Below, piece after piece: positions 45,958 through 54,993 of a DNA stretch of 64,000 bases. This DNA comes from Ectothiorhodospira haloalkaliphila ATCC 51935. GTDB lineage: Bacteria > Pseudomonadota > Gammaproteobacteria > Ectothiorhodospirales > Ectothiorhodospiraceae. Below the pieces are notes generated by a model. That model did not search any database, was not told the DNA's origin, and worked only from the letters and a program-made list of their open reading frames with translations. Both the position numbers and the translations under genes were made by a program. The stretch spans positions 944,010 through 1,008,009 of the forward strand of contig NZ_KK214998.1 of assembly GCF_000633935.1 (NCBI RefSeq). The letters are read 5' to 3'. Within the stretch, counting starts at the first letter, position 1; every line of letters starts with the position of its first letter.

Positions 45958-47370
45958 ATGAGCAAGACGTACGACGCGGGCGTTAAAGAATACCGAGACA
46001 TGTACTGGACGCCGGACTATGTCCCCCTGGACACGGACCTGCTGGCCTGTTTCAAGGTGACCGGCCAGCCCGGCGTGCCGCGGGAAGAAGTGGCCGCTGC
46101 GGTGGCGGCAGAGTCCTCCACCGGCACCTGGAGTACCGTATGGTCGGAGCTGCTCACCGATCTGGAATTCTACAAGGGCCGCGCCTATCGCATCGAGGAC
46201 GTGCCTGGCGACAAGGAGTCCTTCTATACCTTCATCGCCTATCCCATAGATCTGTTCGAGGAAGGCTCCATCGTCAACGTGCTCACCTCCCTGGTGGGTA
46301 ACGTGTTCGGGTTCAAGGCGCTGCGTCACCTGCGACTGGAGGATATCCGCTTCCCCATCGCCTACGTCAAGACCTGCATGGGGCCGCCCAGCGGTATCCA
46401 GGTGGAGCGGGACAAGCTCAACAAGTATGGTCGTCCCCTGCTGGGCTGCACCATCAAGCCCAAGCTGGGACTCTCCGCCAAGAACTACGGCCGTGCCGTT
46501 TACGAGTGCCTGCGCGGCGGTCTGGACTTCACCAAGGACGACGAAAACGTGAACTCGCAGCCGTTCATGCGCTGGCAAAACCGCTTCGAGTTCGTGGCCG
46601 AGGCGGTGGCAGCCTCTCAGCAGGAGACCGGTGAACGCAAGGGGCATTACCTGAACGTGACCGCCCCCGATCCGGAAGAGATGTATGCCCGGGCCGAATT
46701 CGCCAAGGAACTGGGCCAGCCCATCATCATGCACGACTACATCACCGGCGGCTTCTGTGCCAACACCGGTCTGGCCAAGTGGTGCCGCAAGAACGGCATG
46801 CTGTTGCACATCCACCGGGCCATGCACGCCGTCATCGATCGTCATCCCAAGCACGGCATTCACTTCCGCGTACTGGCCAAGTGCCTTCGCCTCTCTGGCG
46901 GCGACCACCTGCACACCGGCACCGTGGTGGGCAAGCTGGAGGGGGATCGAGGCTCCACCCTGGGCTTCGTGGACCTGCTGCGTGAGTCCTTCATCCCGGA
47001 AGACCGCTCCCGGGGCATCTTCTTCGACCAGGACTGGGGCTCGCTGCCCGGCGTCTTCGCCGTGGCATCCGGCGGCATCCATGTGTGGCACATGCCGGCC
47101 CTGGTCACCATCTTTGGCGACGACTCGGTGCTGCAGTTCGGAGGCGGCACGCAGGGTCACCCCTGGGGCAACGCCGCCGGCGCTGCTGCCAACAGGGTGG
47201 CGCTGGAGGCCTGCGTCAAGGCCCGCAACGAAGGCCGGGAGATCGAGAAGGAGGCCCGCGATGTGCTCAGCGAGGCGGCCCGCCACAGTCCGGAACTGGC
47301 CATCGCCATGGAAACCTGGAAAGAGATCAAGTTCGAGTTCGAGACCGTGGACAAGCTGGACCAGGGCTGA
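45958..47370 (+). CDS. cbbL: Form IA RuBisCO large subunit
   Basis: A 470-residue protein starting [20 protein letters not shown]. Catalytic features are present: [20 protein letters not shown] (carbamylated lysine), [12 protein letters not shown], loop-6 region [17 protein letters not shown] and [20 protein letters not shown]. The sequence is of the proteobacterial form IA type packaged in alpha-carboxysomes. AGGAG lies six bases before the ATG. First gene of the cso operon. Confidence 0.97.
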   Translation: MSKTYDAGVKEYRDMYWTPDYVPLDTDLLACFKVTGQPGVPREEVAAAVAAESSTGTWSTVWSELLTDLEFYKGRAYRIEDVPGDKESFYTFIAYPIDLFEEGSIVNVLTSLVGNVFGFKALRHLRLEDIRFPIAYVKTCMGPPSGIQVERDKLNKYGRPLLGCTIKPKLGLSAKNYGRAVYECLRGGLDFTKDDENVNSQPFMRWQNRFEFVAEAVAASQQETGERKGHYLNVTAPDPEEMYARAEFAKELGQPIIMHDYITGGFCANTGLAKWCRKNGMLLHIHRAMHAVIDRHPKHGIHFRVLAKCLRLSGGDHLHTGTVVGKLEGDRGSTLGFVDLLRESFIPEDRSRGIFFDQDWGSLPGVFAVASGGIHVWHMPALVTIFGDDSVLQFGGGTQGHPWGNAAGAAANRVALEACVKARNEGREIEKEARDVLSEAARHSPELAIAMETWKEIKFEFETVDKLDQG

Positions 47371-47421
47371 TCCGCCCGGCTTTCACCGCAACCGGCCCAG
47401 ACGCAAAGAGGAACCTAGACC

Positions 47422-47766
47422 ATGCCATTCCAGAACACCATGGGTGACTACCAGACCCGCCAGACCCTGGAAACCTTCGGTTTCCTGCCTGCCCTCACTC
47501 AGGAGGAGATCTTCGATCAGATCGCCTATGTCATCGCCCAGGGCTGGACGCCCAGCATTGAGCACATCCACCCCAGTCAGGCCATGAACCACTACTGGCC
47601 CATGTGGAAGCTGCCGTTCTTCGGCAGTGTGGATCTGCAGCAGGTGGTCAACGAGCTGGAGGCCTGCCACCGAGCCTATCCTGATCACCACGTCCGCTTC
47701 ACCGGCTACGACAACTACACCCAGAGCCAGGGCTCGGCGTTTGTGGTGTTCGAGGGTCGTCGCTAA
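47422..47766 (+). CDS. cbbS: RuBisCO small subunit
   Basis: A 114-residue protein starting [20 protein letters not shown] with [18 protein letters not shown] and [20 protein letters not shown]. It completes the L8S8 enzyme. It lies 51 bases after cbbL and 29 bases before csoS2. Confidence 0.97.
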   Translation: MPFQNTMGDYQTRQTLETFGFLPALTQEEIFDQIAYVIAQGWTPSIEHIHPSQAMNHYWPMWKLPFFGSVDLQQVVNELEACHRAYPDHHVRFTGYDNYTQSQGSAFVVFEGRR

Positions 47767-47795
47767 GACGCGGGTTCCAAGGCAGGGGGGTCATC

Positions 47796-50096
47796 ATGCC
47801 ACATCATGAGCAGCAGACATTGACCGGACGGGCAGCATCGCAGGCCCGCCGCCGGGCACAGGCCGCCGGAGGCAAGGCGGCCCTGGGCACATCGCGAAGC
47901 GATGGGCATACCCGTGCGTCGGCGACTGCCGCTGCACCCCAGGCACCGCAGCAGCCTGTGGTGCCGCCTGCGCCACGGCCAGAGCCTCCCGCTGGCCGAA
48001 GCGCCGCCCCGGCGTCACCTTCCCGACGCACCCGTGCAGGTGCGCAATCCCCCGCCTCCGATACCCGCGCCAAGGCGCAGGCGCGTCGCCAGGCTCTGGC
48101 CAGCGCCGGCAAGCGGGCGGACCGCTCTGCCGACCGCACTCGCCAGGACGTGGCTCCTTCCATGGCTCGTCCGGCCGGGGCTGGTGCGAAGCAGAATCCC
48201 GAACAGGGCGAATGTCGCTGCGGTGGTGCCTGTCGGGGTGAAAACCGCGACACCAAACACATGGGACAGGACCTGTCCCGGTCGACTCACGCGTCGGAGT
48301 CCGGTCAGTCCACGCGTGCCTCGGCAACCTCCATGGGCCGAAGCGACGCCAACGGCACCCGGCGTGGCAATGGTCGGCGGCGACCCACCGTGAATCAGCC
48401 CCAGGGCCGCCTTCAGGCCATGGCCCGCCGCCAGGCGCAGGCAGGACGTGGCAAGGCCGCCGCACACTCGCCTCCCTCGGCAGCGAGCCTGGCTCGCCAG
48501 GCCAACCCGCGGCTTTCGGGCCGTGAACTGGCCCAGGCAGTGCGTGATCAGCGCAGCCGCGCTGGCGGGGTGGGCACCCGCAAATCCGCCCCCACGGGGC
48601 GTCAGCGCCCGGCACCGTCCGGCGCGCAGGATCAGCCCTGGAAGGTGGGTGTGATGGAAACCGCCCATGGCCAGCACCTCACTGGCACCCGGGTGGGCCG
48701 TAGCCAGTCCGTCACCGGCGACGAGGCGAGCACCTGCCGAGCCGTCACCGGCACCGAATACCTGGGTGCCGAAATCTTTCGCGAGTTCTGCCAGACCGAG
48801 GCCCCACGCGGCCCCGTGAAGGTGGGACTCAGCAGTACCGGCGCCGGCTCCACAATCACCGGCAGCCGCACCGGCCGCTCGGAACGGGTGACCGGTAATG
48901 AATCCGGCAGTTGCACGGCCGTGACAGGCAATCAGTATCTGTCCGCGGAGCACTTTGGCACCTTTTGCGCCCCCGCTTCCGAGAGCACCGGCAGGAAAAA
49001 CCGGGGCCCAGCCAACCCGCCACCCAAGGTGGGTCAGTCCGAGACGCTGCATGGTCAGCACGTGACCGGCGCCCAGGTAGGTCGCAGCTCCCGCGTCACC
49101 GGCGACGAACCAGGCACCTGCCGGATGGTGACCGGGGATGAATACCTGGGTAGCGAACAGTACGAAACCTTCTGTGGCTCCCGACCGGAGCCTCTGGAAC
49201 CGGAGCGTACCGGCCAGTCCACCACCCTGGGTGGGCAGCGGGTATCGGGCACCCGCTCCGATCGTTCGAGCCGCGTCACTGGCAACGAGCCCGGCACCTG
49301 CAAGAGCGTGACCGGCACGCCCTACGCAGGGCTGGAACAGTCAGCGGCCTTCTGTGCCCCCAAGGAGCAGGAACGCATCACCGAGCGGGTGCATCCCCGG
49401 GCTTCGACCCCTGGCCCAAGGGCCACCGGCATCCAGCCGGGCATCGGTGGCGATGTCACCGGAGATGACAGGGGTGCGTGCGAGACCATCTCGGGCACAC
49501 CCTACCTGGGCGTGGACCAGTTCGCCGAGGCCTGTGATACCGCAGCCCTGCCGGGGCAGCCCGACTTTCCCCAGGCCCTGGATGGCGCACCCTGGCAGCA
49601 CTTCAGTGTGGCCTCACCGGCCCGCCAGGCCCATCAGACGCGCAGGAAGGATGGCGTAACGGGCACTGCCTACGAACAGGGTGGGCGCATTACCGGCCCC
49701 TTTGGCATGGCCGGCGGCAAGATCACCGGCACCGAGGAAGCACGCTTTGATCGCCGTACCCAGTTCGAGCCTGTGGCTCCGGCAGCCGGCATCGAGAACC
49801 TGGAGGAACAGCCCTCCGTGACCGCCGGGATGCGATCCCGGGTCACCGGTGAGGGTCAGTCCACCGGCACCCGCATCACTGGAGATGACTGGGAGCGTGG
49901 CGAACGCGTCACCGGCACGGAGGGCAGTTCCGCCCGCCGCCGCAATCCCACGCGAGCCGGGTCCGTGAGCGCCATGCCCAGTGTGGAACGCAAGCGTAAT
50001 GAAGACACGCCACCGCCCGTCAGCCGGGTGACCGGCGGCAGCGGCAACACAGACCGCGGCTCGCTGGTGACCTACTCCGGCGGCGCCCGCGGCTAA
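47796..50096 (+). CDS. csoS2: Carboxysome scaffold protein CsoS2
   Basis: A 766-residue, highly basic and disordered protein with the three CsoS2 regions. N-terminal repeats that bind RuBisCO appear four times (GRAASQARRRAQAAGGKAAL, RAKAQARRQALASAGKRAD, RLQAMARRQAQAGRGKAA, SGRELAQAVRDQRSRAGG). The middle holds four full and one weaker M-repeat, each ending VTG...YLG...FC with paired cysteines. The C-terminal part has further VTG/ITG motifs and ends SLVTYSGGARG. CsoS2 links RuBisCO to the shell. A cysteine-rich patch (ECRCGGACRG) lies near residue 140. Some CsoS2 genes use ribosomal frameshifting; I could not judge that here. Confidence 0.93.
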   Translation: MPHHEQQTLTGRAASQARRRAQAAGGKAALGTSRSDGHTRASATAAAPQAPQQPVVPPAPRPEPPAGRSAAPASPSRRTRAGAQSPASDTRAKAQARRQALASAGKRADRSADRTRQDVAPSMARPAGAGAKQNPEQGECRCGGACRGENRDTKHMGQDLSRSTHASESGQSTRASATSMGRSDANGTRRGNGRRRPTVNQPQGRLQAMARRQAQAGRGKAAAHSPPSAASLARQANPRLSGRELAQAVRDQRSRAGGVGTRKSAPTGRQRPAPSGAQDQPWKVGVMETAHGQHLTGTRVGRSQSVTGDEASTCRAVTGTEYLGAEIFREFCQTEAPRGPVKVGLSSTGAGSTITGSRTGRSERVTGNESGSCTAVTGNQYLSAEHFGTFCAPASESTGRKNRGPANPPPKVGQSETLHGQHVTGAQVGRSSRVTGDEPGTCRMVTGDEYLGSEQYETFCGSRPEPLEPERTGQSTTLGGQRVSGTRSDRSSRVTGNEPGTCKSVTGTPYAGLEQSAAFCAPKEQERITERVHPRASTPGPRATGIQPGIGGDVTGDDRGACETISGTPYLGVDQFAEACDTAALPGQPDFPQALDGAPWQHFSVASPARQAHQTRRKDGVTGTAYEQGGRITGPFGMAGGKITGTEEARFDRRTQFEPVAPAAGIENLEEQPSVTAGMRSRVTGEGQSTGTRITGDDWERGERVTGTEGSSARRRNPTRAGSVSAMPSVERKRNEDTPPPVSRVTGGSGNTDRGSLVTYSGGARG

Positions 50097-50131
50097 GACA
50101 GAACCAGGAACAGAGACAGCGAACCCACGAC

Positions 50132-51784
50132 ATGATTCGACGCCACGCACATCGCGATAACCTGATCTGGGCCTCGGGGGCCGGCGCCGCGCCGAGCCCG
50201 GCGGCCACGGTCGGGGATGCGCGCCAGGCGTCCCCCCGCAAGCCTGGGGGGTGGGAGCCTGCGCCCGCGGCCCCGCGTACCGAGGACACAGTCAGCCGCC
50301 CGTCCGTGCAGGACACCGCCCCCCTGGCGCCGAGCCGGGAGCGTCGTCCACCGCATCGGGCACGACGTCACGTGCCGGGCACAGTGACCCAACCGCATCC
50401 GCTGACAAACCGCTCGACCAACGAGCAACTGCGGACTTACGAGCAGGGCGTGCGAGCTGCCTTCGACCAGATCGTGCCCACACTCAAACAGATCTCTGCC
50501 CTGCACTGCGAGCCGGATTTCACCCAGCGGGCCCAGCAACTGGCGCAGCGGGAACTGGGTTTTGAGTTGCCCAACGGTATCCTGGACGATGCCTGGATCG
50601 CCGGCCTGGATCTGCGGCGCCTGTACGCCTGGTCGCTGTTCGAAACCTACCGGCGCATGGCCGATGACTTCTTTGCCCGCGACCCCCTGCGGGGTCGGGA
50701 GACGACGGCCTTTGACGAGTTCCTGCAGTCCTGCGGCTTTCACCTGATGGACATCACGCCCTGCGCCGATGGACGCCTGGCCCATGCCATCAGTTACGTG
50801 CTGCGCTTGCCCATCGGTGCGGTGCGCCGCAAATCCTACGCCGGCACCCTGTTCGACGTGGAGGAGACAGTGGAGAAATGGGTGGAGGTGGAACACCAGC
50901 GCTTCCGGGAGGGCCGGCCCAATACTGCCGATACCTCCACCCGCTATCTCAAGGTGGTGATGTACCACTTCAGCAGCCTTGACCCGGAACATCAGGGCTG
51001 CGCCGCCCACGGCTCCGACGATGGCCTGGCGGCCCGGGCCGGCCTGGAGCGGCTGCACCATTTCCGCCAGGCCATCGAAAACAGTTTCTGCTGCGGCGCC
51101 TCCGTGGCCCTGCTGCTGATCGGACTGGATACGGATACCGACGCGATCCGTGTGCACCTGCCGGATGAACGGGGCGAGATGGACCTGAACCAGTCGGTGG
51201 ATGCGCAAGCGCTGTATGACCAGACCCACAACCTCACGCCCGAGGCCGCCCGGCAGGGCATCCTGGAGGCAGTCTGTGCCGCCGCGCCGGACACCGCCGA
51301 TGAGGGCATGGTGCGCCTGGTGGCGCGCCTGGTGGAAAACAACCTGTCGCAGATCGAGTATGTGCGCACCCTGCAGGGGGGCGGCTACCCGGACGCGGGC
51401 CACGCTGAGCGCTTCATGGCCGTGGGTATCGGTTTTGAGGAAATCCAGCTGCGCAACCTGACCTATTTCGCCTACCTGCACACGGTGGAGGAAGGCGCGC
51501 CGGATCTGGACGTGGGCTGTCGCATCTTCGACGGTCTCAATGTGAGCCACGGCCTGCCCATCCCGGTGGTGGTGCGTTTTGACTACCACGGCCGCGTGCC
51601 GGGAGCCCGGGAGCGGGCCGTGGAGCGGGCACGCCGCCTGGATCGGGCGCTGGCAGATCGTTTCCGCGTCCGCGTCCAGCAAGGCCTGTTGCACCGCATG
51701 CTGGTGGTGCGGGACTGCGATGCAGGATCGGGGCTGGAAGTGGTGTCCACCTCCGTGGATCCGCAGCCGGCGGGAGGACACTGA
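50132..51784 (+). CDS. csoSCA: Carboxysomal carbonic anhydrase CsoSCA
   Basis: A 550-residue protein. The zinc site fits CsoSCA: Cys211 in TPCADGR (with the Asp-Arg pair), His279 in MYHFSSLDPE and Cys290 in HQGCAAHGSDD. The N-terminal 100 residues are disordered and may bind RuBisCO. It converts bicarbonate to CO2 inside the shell. The stop overlaps the csoS4A start (TGATG). Confidence 0.95.
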   Translation: MIRRHAHRDNLIWASGAGAAPSPAATVGDARQASPRKPGGWEPAPAAPRTEDTVSRPSVQDTAPLAPSRERRPPHRARRHVPGTVTQPHPLTNRSTNEQLRTYEQGVRAAFDQIVPTLKQISALHCEPDFTQRAQQLAQRELGFELPNGILDDAWIAGLDLRRLYAWSLFETYRRMADDFFARDPLRGRETTAFDEFLQSCGFHLMDITPCADGRLAHAISYVLRLPIGAVRRKSYAGTLFDVEETVEKWVEVEHQRFREGRPNTADTSTRYLKVVMYHFSSLDPEHQGCAAHGSDDGLAARAGLERLHHFRQAIENSFCCGASVALLLIGLDTDTDAIRVHLPDERGEMDLNQSVDAQALYDQTHNLTPEAARQGILEAVCAAAPDTADEGMVRLVARLVENNLSQIEYVRTLQGGGYPDAGHAERFMAVGIGFEEIQLRNLTYFAYLHTVEEGAPDLDVGCRIFDGLNVSHGLPIPVVVRFDYHGRVPGARERAVERARRLDRALADRFRVRVQQGLLHRMLVVRDCDAGSGLEVVSTSVDPQPAGGH

Positions 51785-52053
51785 TGAAGATCTGCCAGGT
51801 GGTGAGGCCGCTGGTGGCCACCAACCGGATCCCGGGCTTCGAACACAAGCATCTGCAGGTGGTACGCGATGGCAGCGCCCTGCAGGTGGCGGTGGATTCG
51901 GTGGGCTGCGTGCCCGGCGACTGGGTGATCTGTGTGGGCAGTTCTGCCGCCCGGGAGGCAGCAGGCAGCAAGGAGTTCCCCAGCGATCTGACCATCGTCG
52001 GGATCATTGATCACTGGCCGCCGCCGGAAGCAGCACCCGGCAGCGAGACCTAG
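51784..52053 (+). CDS. csoS4A: Carboxysome pentameric vertex protein CsoS4A
   Basis: An 89-residue EutN/CcmL-family protein: MKICQVVRPLVATNRIPGFE, LQVAVDSVGCVPGDWVICVG, SSAAREAAG and VGIIDHW. Pentamers of this family close shell vertices. Confidence 0.95.
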   Translation: MKICQVVRPLVATNRIPGFEHKHLQVVRDGSALQVAVDSVGCVPGDWVICVGSSAAREAAGSKEFPSDLTIVGIIDHWPPPEAAPGSET

Positions 52054-52063
52054 GAGGCAGGCC

Positions 52064-52315
52064 ATGGAGATTCAACAAGTGGAAGGGTCTTTGGTCTGCA
52101 CCCAGCGCGTCCCGGGGCTCCATCACGTGCATCTGAGGGTGCTGCGCGATGCCAGGGGCAAGCGCGTGGTGGCCACGGATCCGGTGGGCGCGAGCCCGGG
52201 TAACTGGGTGTTTGTGGTGAGCGGCTCCGCCGCCCGCTACGCCATGGGCGATGCCCGCATCCTCACCGATCTGACGGTGGGCGGGATCATCGACCACTGG
52301 GAACCGGACACATGA
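52064..52315 (+). CDS. csoS4B: Carboxysome pentameric vertex protein CsoS4B
   Basis: An 83-residue paralogue of CsoS4A: MEIQQVEGSLVCTQRVPGLH, VATDPVGASPGNWVFVVSGS and GGIIDHWEPDT. The ATG at 52064 follows AGGAGGC. Same vertex role; both copies are usual in alpha-carboxysome operons. Confidence 0.95.
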   Translation: MEIQQVEGSLVCTQRVPGLHHVHLRVLRDARGKRVVATDPVGASPGNWVFVVSGSAARYAMGDARILTDLTVGGIIDHWEPDT

Positions 52316-52343
52316 AAAATCGGGCCTTGAAATGGTTTAGAGC

Positions 52344-52446
52344 CCCCGCGGGCACCTTCGAGGCCGTTCGCAACCGCGGGGAATACCGGGCCGGGTAACC
52401 GCCCAATTGAATCAACAACAACCACTGAATCATCAACAACCACTGA
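52344..52446 (+). other. Structured leader between csoS4B and csoS1
   Basis: A perfect 8-bp stem (CCCCGCGG at 52344-52351, CCGCGGGG at 52374-52381) encloses a 22-base loop. It is followed by two direct copies of TCAACAAC...CCACTGA (52412-52428 and 52433-52446). There is no T-run. The 149-base gap is the largest within the shell genes and may raise csoS1 expression by RNA processing or an internal promoter. Confidence 0.45.
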
Positions 52447-52464
52447 GTCACTCGGAGAAGACAG

Positions 52465-52767
52465 ATGGCCCAAGAAAACTATGGTATTGCGCTGGGGATG
52501 ATTGAAACCCGCGGACTGGTGCCCGCCATCGAGGCGGCAGATGCCATGACGAAAGCCGCCGAAGTGCGACTGATCGGCCGCGAATTTGTCGGCGGGGGTT
52601 ATGTGACCGTGCTGGTGCGCGGCGAGACCGGGGCCGTGAACGCTGCGGTGCGCGCCGGGGCCGATGCCTGCGAACGAGTGGGTGACGGCCTGGTGGCAGC
52701 ACACATCATTGCCCGTCCGCACCGGGAAGTGGAACCCATCCTGAGCAAGGCCGAGCCTGGCGCCTGA
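52465..52767 (+). CDS. csoS1: Carboxysome hexameric shell protein CsoS1
   Basis: A 100-residue BMC-domain protein: [40 protein letters not shown] and [14 protein letters not shown]. Hexamers form the shell facets. Only one csoS1 gene is present in this operon, whereas many alpha-carboxysome operons have two or three in tandem. Confidence 0.95.
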   Translation: MAQENYGIALGMIETRGLVPAIEAADAMTKAAEVRLIGREFVGGGYVTVLVRGETGAVNAAVRAGADACERVGDGLVAAHIIARPHREVEPILSKAEPGA

Positions 52768-52788
52768 ACCCCCTTTGCCTGAACCTGA

Positions 52789-52807
52789 GCCGCCCGATGC
52801 GGGCGGC
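52789..52807 (+). other. Perfect 8-bp hairpin after csoS1
   Basis: GCCGCCCG-ATG-CGGGCGGC with no following T-run, 22 bases after the csoS1 stop. It may protect the csoS1 transcript 3' end or reduce read-through into the accessory genes. Confidence 0.5.
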
Positions 52808-52821
52808 AGGGGTCATCAAGC

Positions 52822-53298
52822 ATGAGACAAACACGAGTCCATCCTCGTATTCTGGGTTACCTCGGGCGGGCGCTCAGCCTGGAGCTCTCGGCGGTGCAGC
52901 AGTACATGACCCAGGCCTCGCTGGTCGAGGCCTGGGGGCTGCCGGAGGCGGCCGCGCGCCTGCGGGAGGAAACGGTCGAGGAAATGCGCCACGCTGAGCT
53001 GATCACCCAAAGGATGCTGTCCCTGGGGGCAGCCCCCAATGCCTCGCAGTTACGACCCGCGGGCGTGGGGCGCACCCTGGTGGATCTGCTTCGTCAGGAC
53101 ACGATCCTGGAGGGCGAGATCATCGCCATCTACCAGGACGCCCTCACGTTCTGCCAGCGTGTGGGTGACGCGGATAACGGCGCCTTCTTTCAACGGCTGC
53201 TCCAGGAGGAACTGGCGCACGCCCATGACATCGAACACTGGCTGGCCTCCCTGGGGGTGCCCCGGCGCGGCCATGACAGTGACCGGATCTACTTCTGA
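52822..53298 (+). CDS. Ferritin-like protein of the carboxysome operon
   Basis: A 158-residue helical protein starting MRQTRVHPRILGYLGRALSL, with ELSAVQQYMTQASLVEAWG, EEMRHAELITQRMLSLG, EGEIIAIYQDAL and LLQEELAHAHDIEHWL. The Glu and ExxH residues of a bacterioferritin-like di-iron site are present. Bacterioferritin-like genes regularly follow csoS1 in alpha-carboxysome operons; the role there is unclear. Confidence 0.88.
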   Translation: MRQTRVHPRILGYLGRALSLELSAVQQYMTQASLVEAWGLPEAAARLREETVEEMRHAELITQRMLSLGAAPNASQLRPAGVGRTLVDLLRQDTILEGEIIAIYQDALTFCQRVGDADNGAFFQRLLQEELAHAHDIEHWLASLGVPRRGHDSDRIYF

Positions 53299-53313
53299 CG
53301 GGGGAGCGTGCAC

Positions 53314-53577
53314 ATGAACCCGGAATGGATCGAGCGACAGAAACCACCGCGACTGGAACGCCGGCTCGCCTTTGAGGATTATGAGGGCACTCGCCACTTT
53401 CTGGAGAAGGCGGCGGAGCTGTCCGAGCGCAGCGGCATCCACCCGGACATCAGCTTCGGGCGAACCTACGTCAACATCACCCTTCACGCCGAGGAAGGGG
53501 CCCAGGCCCTGAGCGAGGCGCAGAGGGACTTTGCCCGCGACCTGGATGCACTGGCGCCCACACAGGAGGATGCATGA
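53314..53577 (+). CDS. acRAF-like pterin dehydratase-fold RuBisCO chaperone
   Basis: An 87-residue protein of the PCD/DCoH fold: KPPRLERRLAFEDYEGTRHF, LSERSGIHPDISFGRTYVNI and TLHAEEGAQALSEAQRDFA. Carboxysome-linked members are assembly factors for form I RuBisCO and lack full dehydratase activity. The ATG at 53314 follows GGGGAG; an upstream GTG is less likely. Confidence 0.88.
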   Translation: MNPEWIERQKPPRLERRLAFEDYEGTRHFLEKAAELSERSGIHPDISFGRTYVNITLHAEEGAQALSEAQRDFARDLDALAPTQEDA

Positions 53578-53861
53578 GCCAATCACCCCCCCAGGAAAAA
53601 CCGGAATCCCCCGGACCGGCGACACAGACAGCCGCGCCGAAGGAATCCGACCCGAAAGAATCTGGTCAGGCATCGGCATCGAGCAGCCCTCCATCGCCTC
53701 CGGATAAACCCTCACCCGGGACCACCACGCCCCGAAAACCAGCCGCGACCAAGCGCCGCACCGGCACCCGGAGTCAAACCCCGCGCTCGTCGGCAACCAA
53801 ACGCAAGGAGGAGGAGGCACCGCCCGCCCTGCCCTCTCGCCCACGCGTCTGGCCCGACTGA
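53574..53861 (+). CDS. Small disordered protein in the carboxysome operon
   Basis: A 95-residue protein composed almost wholly of Pro, Ser, Thr, Lys, Glu and Ala (KRRTGTRSQTPRSSATKRKE near the C-terminus) and ending RPRVWPD. No domain is recognised. Its ATG overlaps the acRAF stop (ATGA), so it is translated with the operon. It could be a carboxysome-associated disordered factor; McdB proteins are also small and disordered, but no McdA ATPase gene lies here, so that name is not used. Confidence 0.65.
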   Translation: MSQSPPQEKPESPGPATQTAAPKESDPKESGQASASSSPPSPPDKPSPGTTTPRKPAATKRRTGTRSQTPRSSATKRKEEEAPPALPSRPRVWPD

Positions 53862-53884
53862 CCCGGGTCAGACGAGGAACGCCG

Positions 53885-54961
53885 ATGCCCCCTCGTGAAA
53901 CGTCCAGCAAGACGAAGTCCTCCAACGACAACGATGACCGGGACCATCCCAGTGGTCCCTCCGGCACCGCCAGCCGATTCATCCGCCACGCCACGCTACG
54001 GCAGATGCAGTTGCTGGAGGCCATCGTCCGCCTGGGGAGCTTCACCCGGGCAGCCGAGGAGATGTTCCTCACCCAGCCCACGGTCTCCATGCAGATCAAG
54101 AAGCTCTCCGACACCGTGGGCATGCCCCTGTTCGTCACCGTGGGCCGCCAGGTGGCGCCCACCGATGCGGGTCGGGAAGTCTATACCGCCGTCCGCACCA
54201 TCCTGCGCACGCTGAGCGATCTTGAGACCAAGCTGGCAGACCTGAAGGGCCTCAAGAGTGGTCGACTGCGACTGGCCGTGATCACCACCGCCAAGTATTT
54301 TGCCCCGGAAATCCTCGGGTCCTTCTGCGAAAAATTCCCGGGCATCGAGGTATCCCTCAAGATCACCAATCGCGAGAGCATCATTGAGCGCATGGTGGCC
54401 AACGAGGACGACCTGTACATCTTCGGTGAGCCCAAGACTGCCGGCATGGAGGTGGAGGCCACCTACCTGGCACCCAACCCCCTGGTGATCGTCGCCCGCA
54501 ACGATCACCCCCTCACCCAGGAAAAGCGCATTCCCCTGGAGCACCTGGCCGGGGAGAACTTCCTGCTTCGGGAGACCGGTTCAGGGATCCGCGATTCCCT
54601 GGTGCGGCGCTTCCAGGAAAAGGGCCTGCGCCCGCGGGTACGCATGGAGCTGGGCAGCAACGAGGCCATCAAGCACGCCATCGTGGCCGGCCTGGGCCTC
54701 TCGGCGCTGTCGCTGCATTCCCTGAATCTGGATTGGGGCGGGGGCCGCCTGGCCATGCTGGACGTGGAAGGCTTTCCCGTGGACCGGGCCTGGTATCTGG
54801 TGCATCCCAAGGGGCGGGAGCTGTCCACCCTGGCCCGCACCTTCCTGGCCTTTGCCATTGAGCAGGAACCGGAGATCCGCGCCACCCTGAACAAGACCTA
54901 CCAGGTCCTGCGTGCCGACAAACAGGCGATCCTGCTCCCGGAAGGAGAAGACAACCCATAG
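53885..54961 (+). CDS. cbbR: CbbR-like LysR-family regulator
   Basis: A 358-residue protein. After a disordered N-terminal stretch of about 35 residues it reads RHATLRQMQLLEAIVRLGSF and MFLTQPTVSMQIKKLSDTVG, the CbbR winged helix. The effector part (AVITTAKYFAPEILGSFCE, RETGSGIRDSLVRRF) matches CbbR/CmpR proteins, which respond to metabolites such as NADPH or RuBP. It lies downstream of the operon in the same direction rather than divergent from cbbL. It probably regulates cbbL and perhaps SulP. Confidence 0.85.
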   Translation: MPPRETSSKTKSSNDNDDRDHPSGPSGTASRFIRHATLRQMQLLEAIVRLGSFTRAAEEMFLTQPTVSMQIKKLSDTVGMPLFVTVGRQVAPTDAGREVYTAVRTILRTLSDLETKLADLKGLKSGRLRLAVITTAKYFAPEILGSFCEKFPGIEVSLKITNRESIIERMVANEDDLYIFGEPKTAGMEVEATYLAPNPLVIVARNDHPLTQEKRIPLEHLAGENFLLRETGSGIRDSLVRRFQEKGLRPRVRMELGSNEAIKHAIVAGLGLSALSLHSLNLDWGGGRLAMLDVEGFPVDRAWYLVHPKGRELSTLARTFLAFAIEQEPEIRATLNKTYQVLRADKQAILLPEGEDNP

Positions 54962-54993
54962 ACTCGAATTGATGAAAAATCCCCTCTGGAACG

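Noticed and set aside
47796-50096. Programmed frameshift within csoS2
   Set aside because: Known in some species, but I could not identify a slippery site with confidence; the gene reads through in one frame.
53574-53861. Naming the small disordered protein McdB
   Set aside because: Only composition and size agree; no McdA/ParA gene is adjacent and no diagnostic motif was seen.
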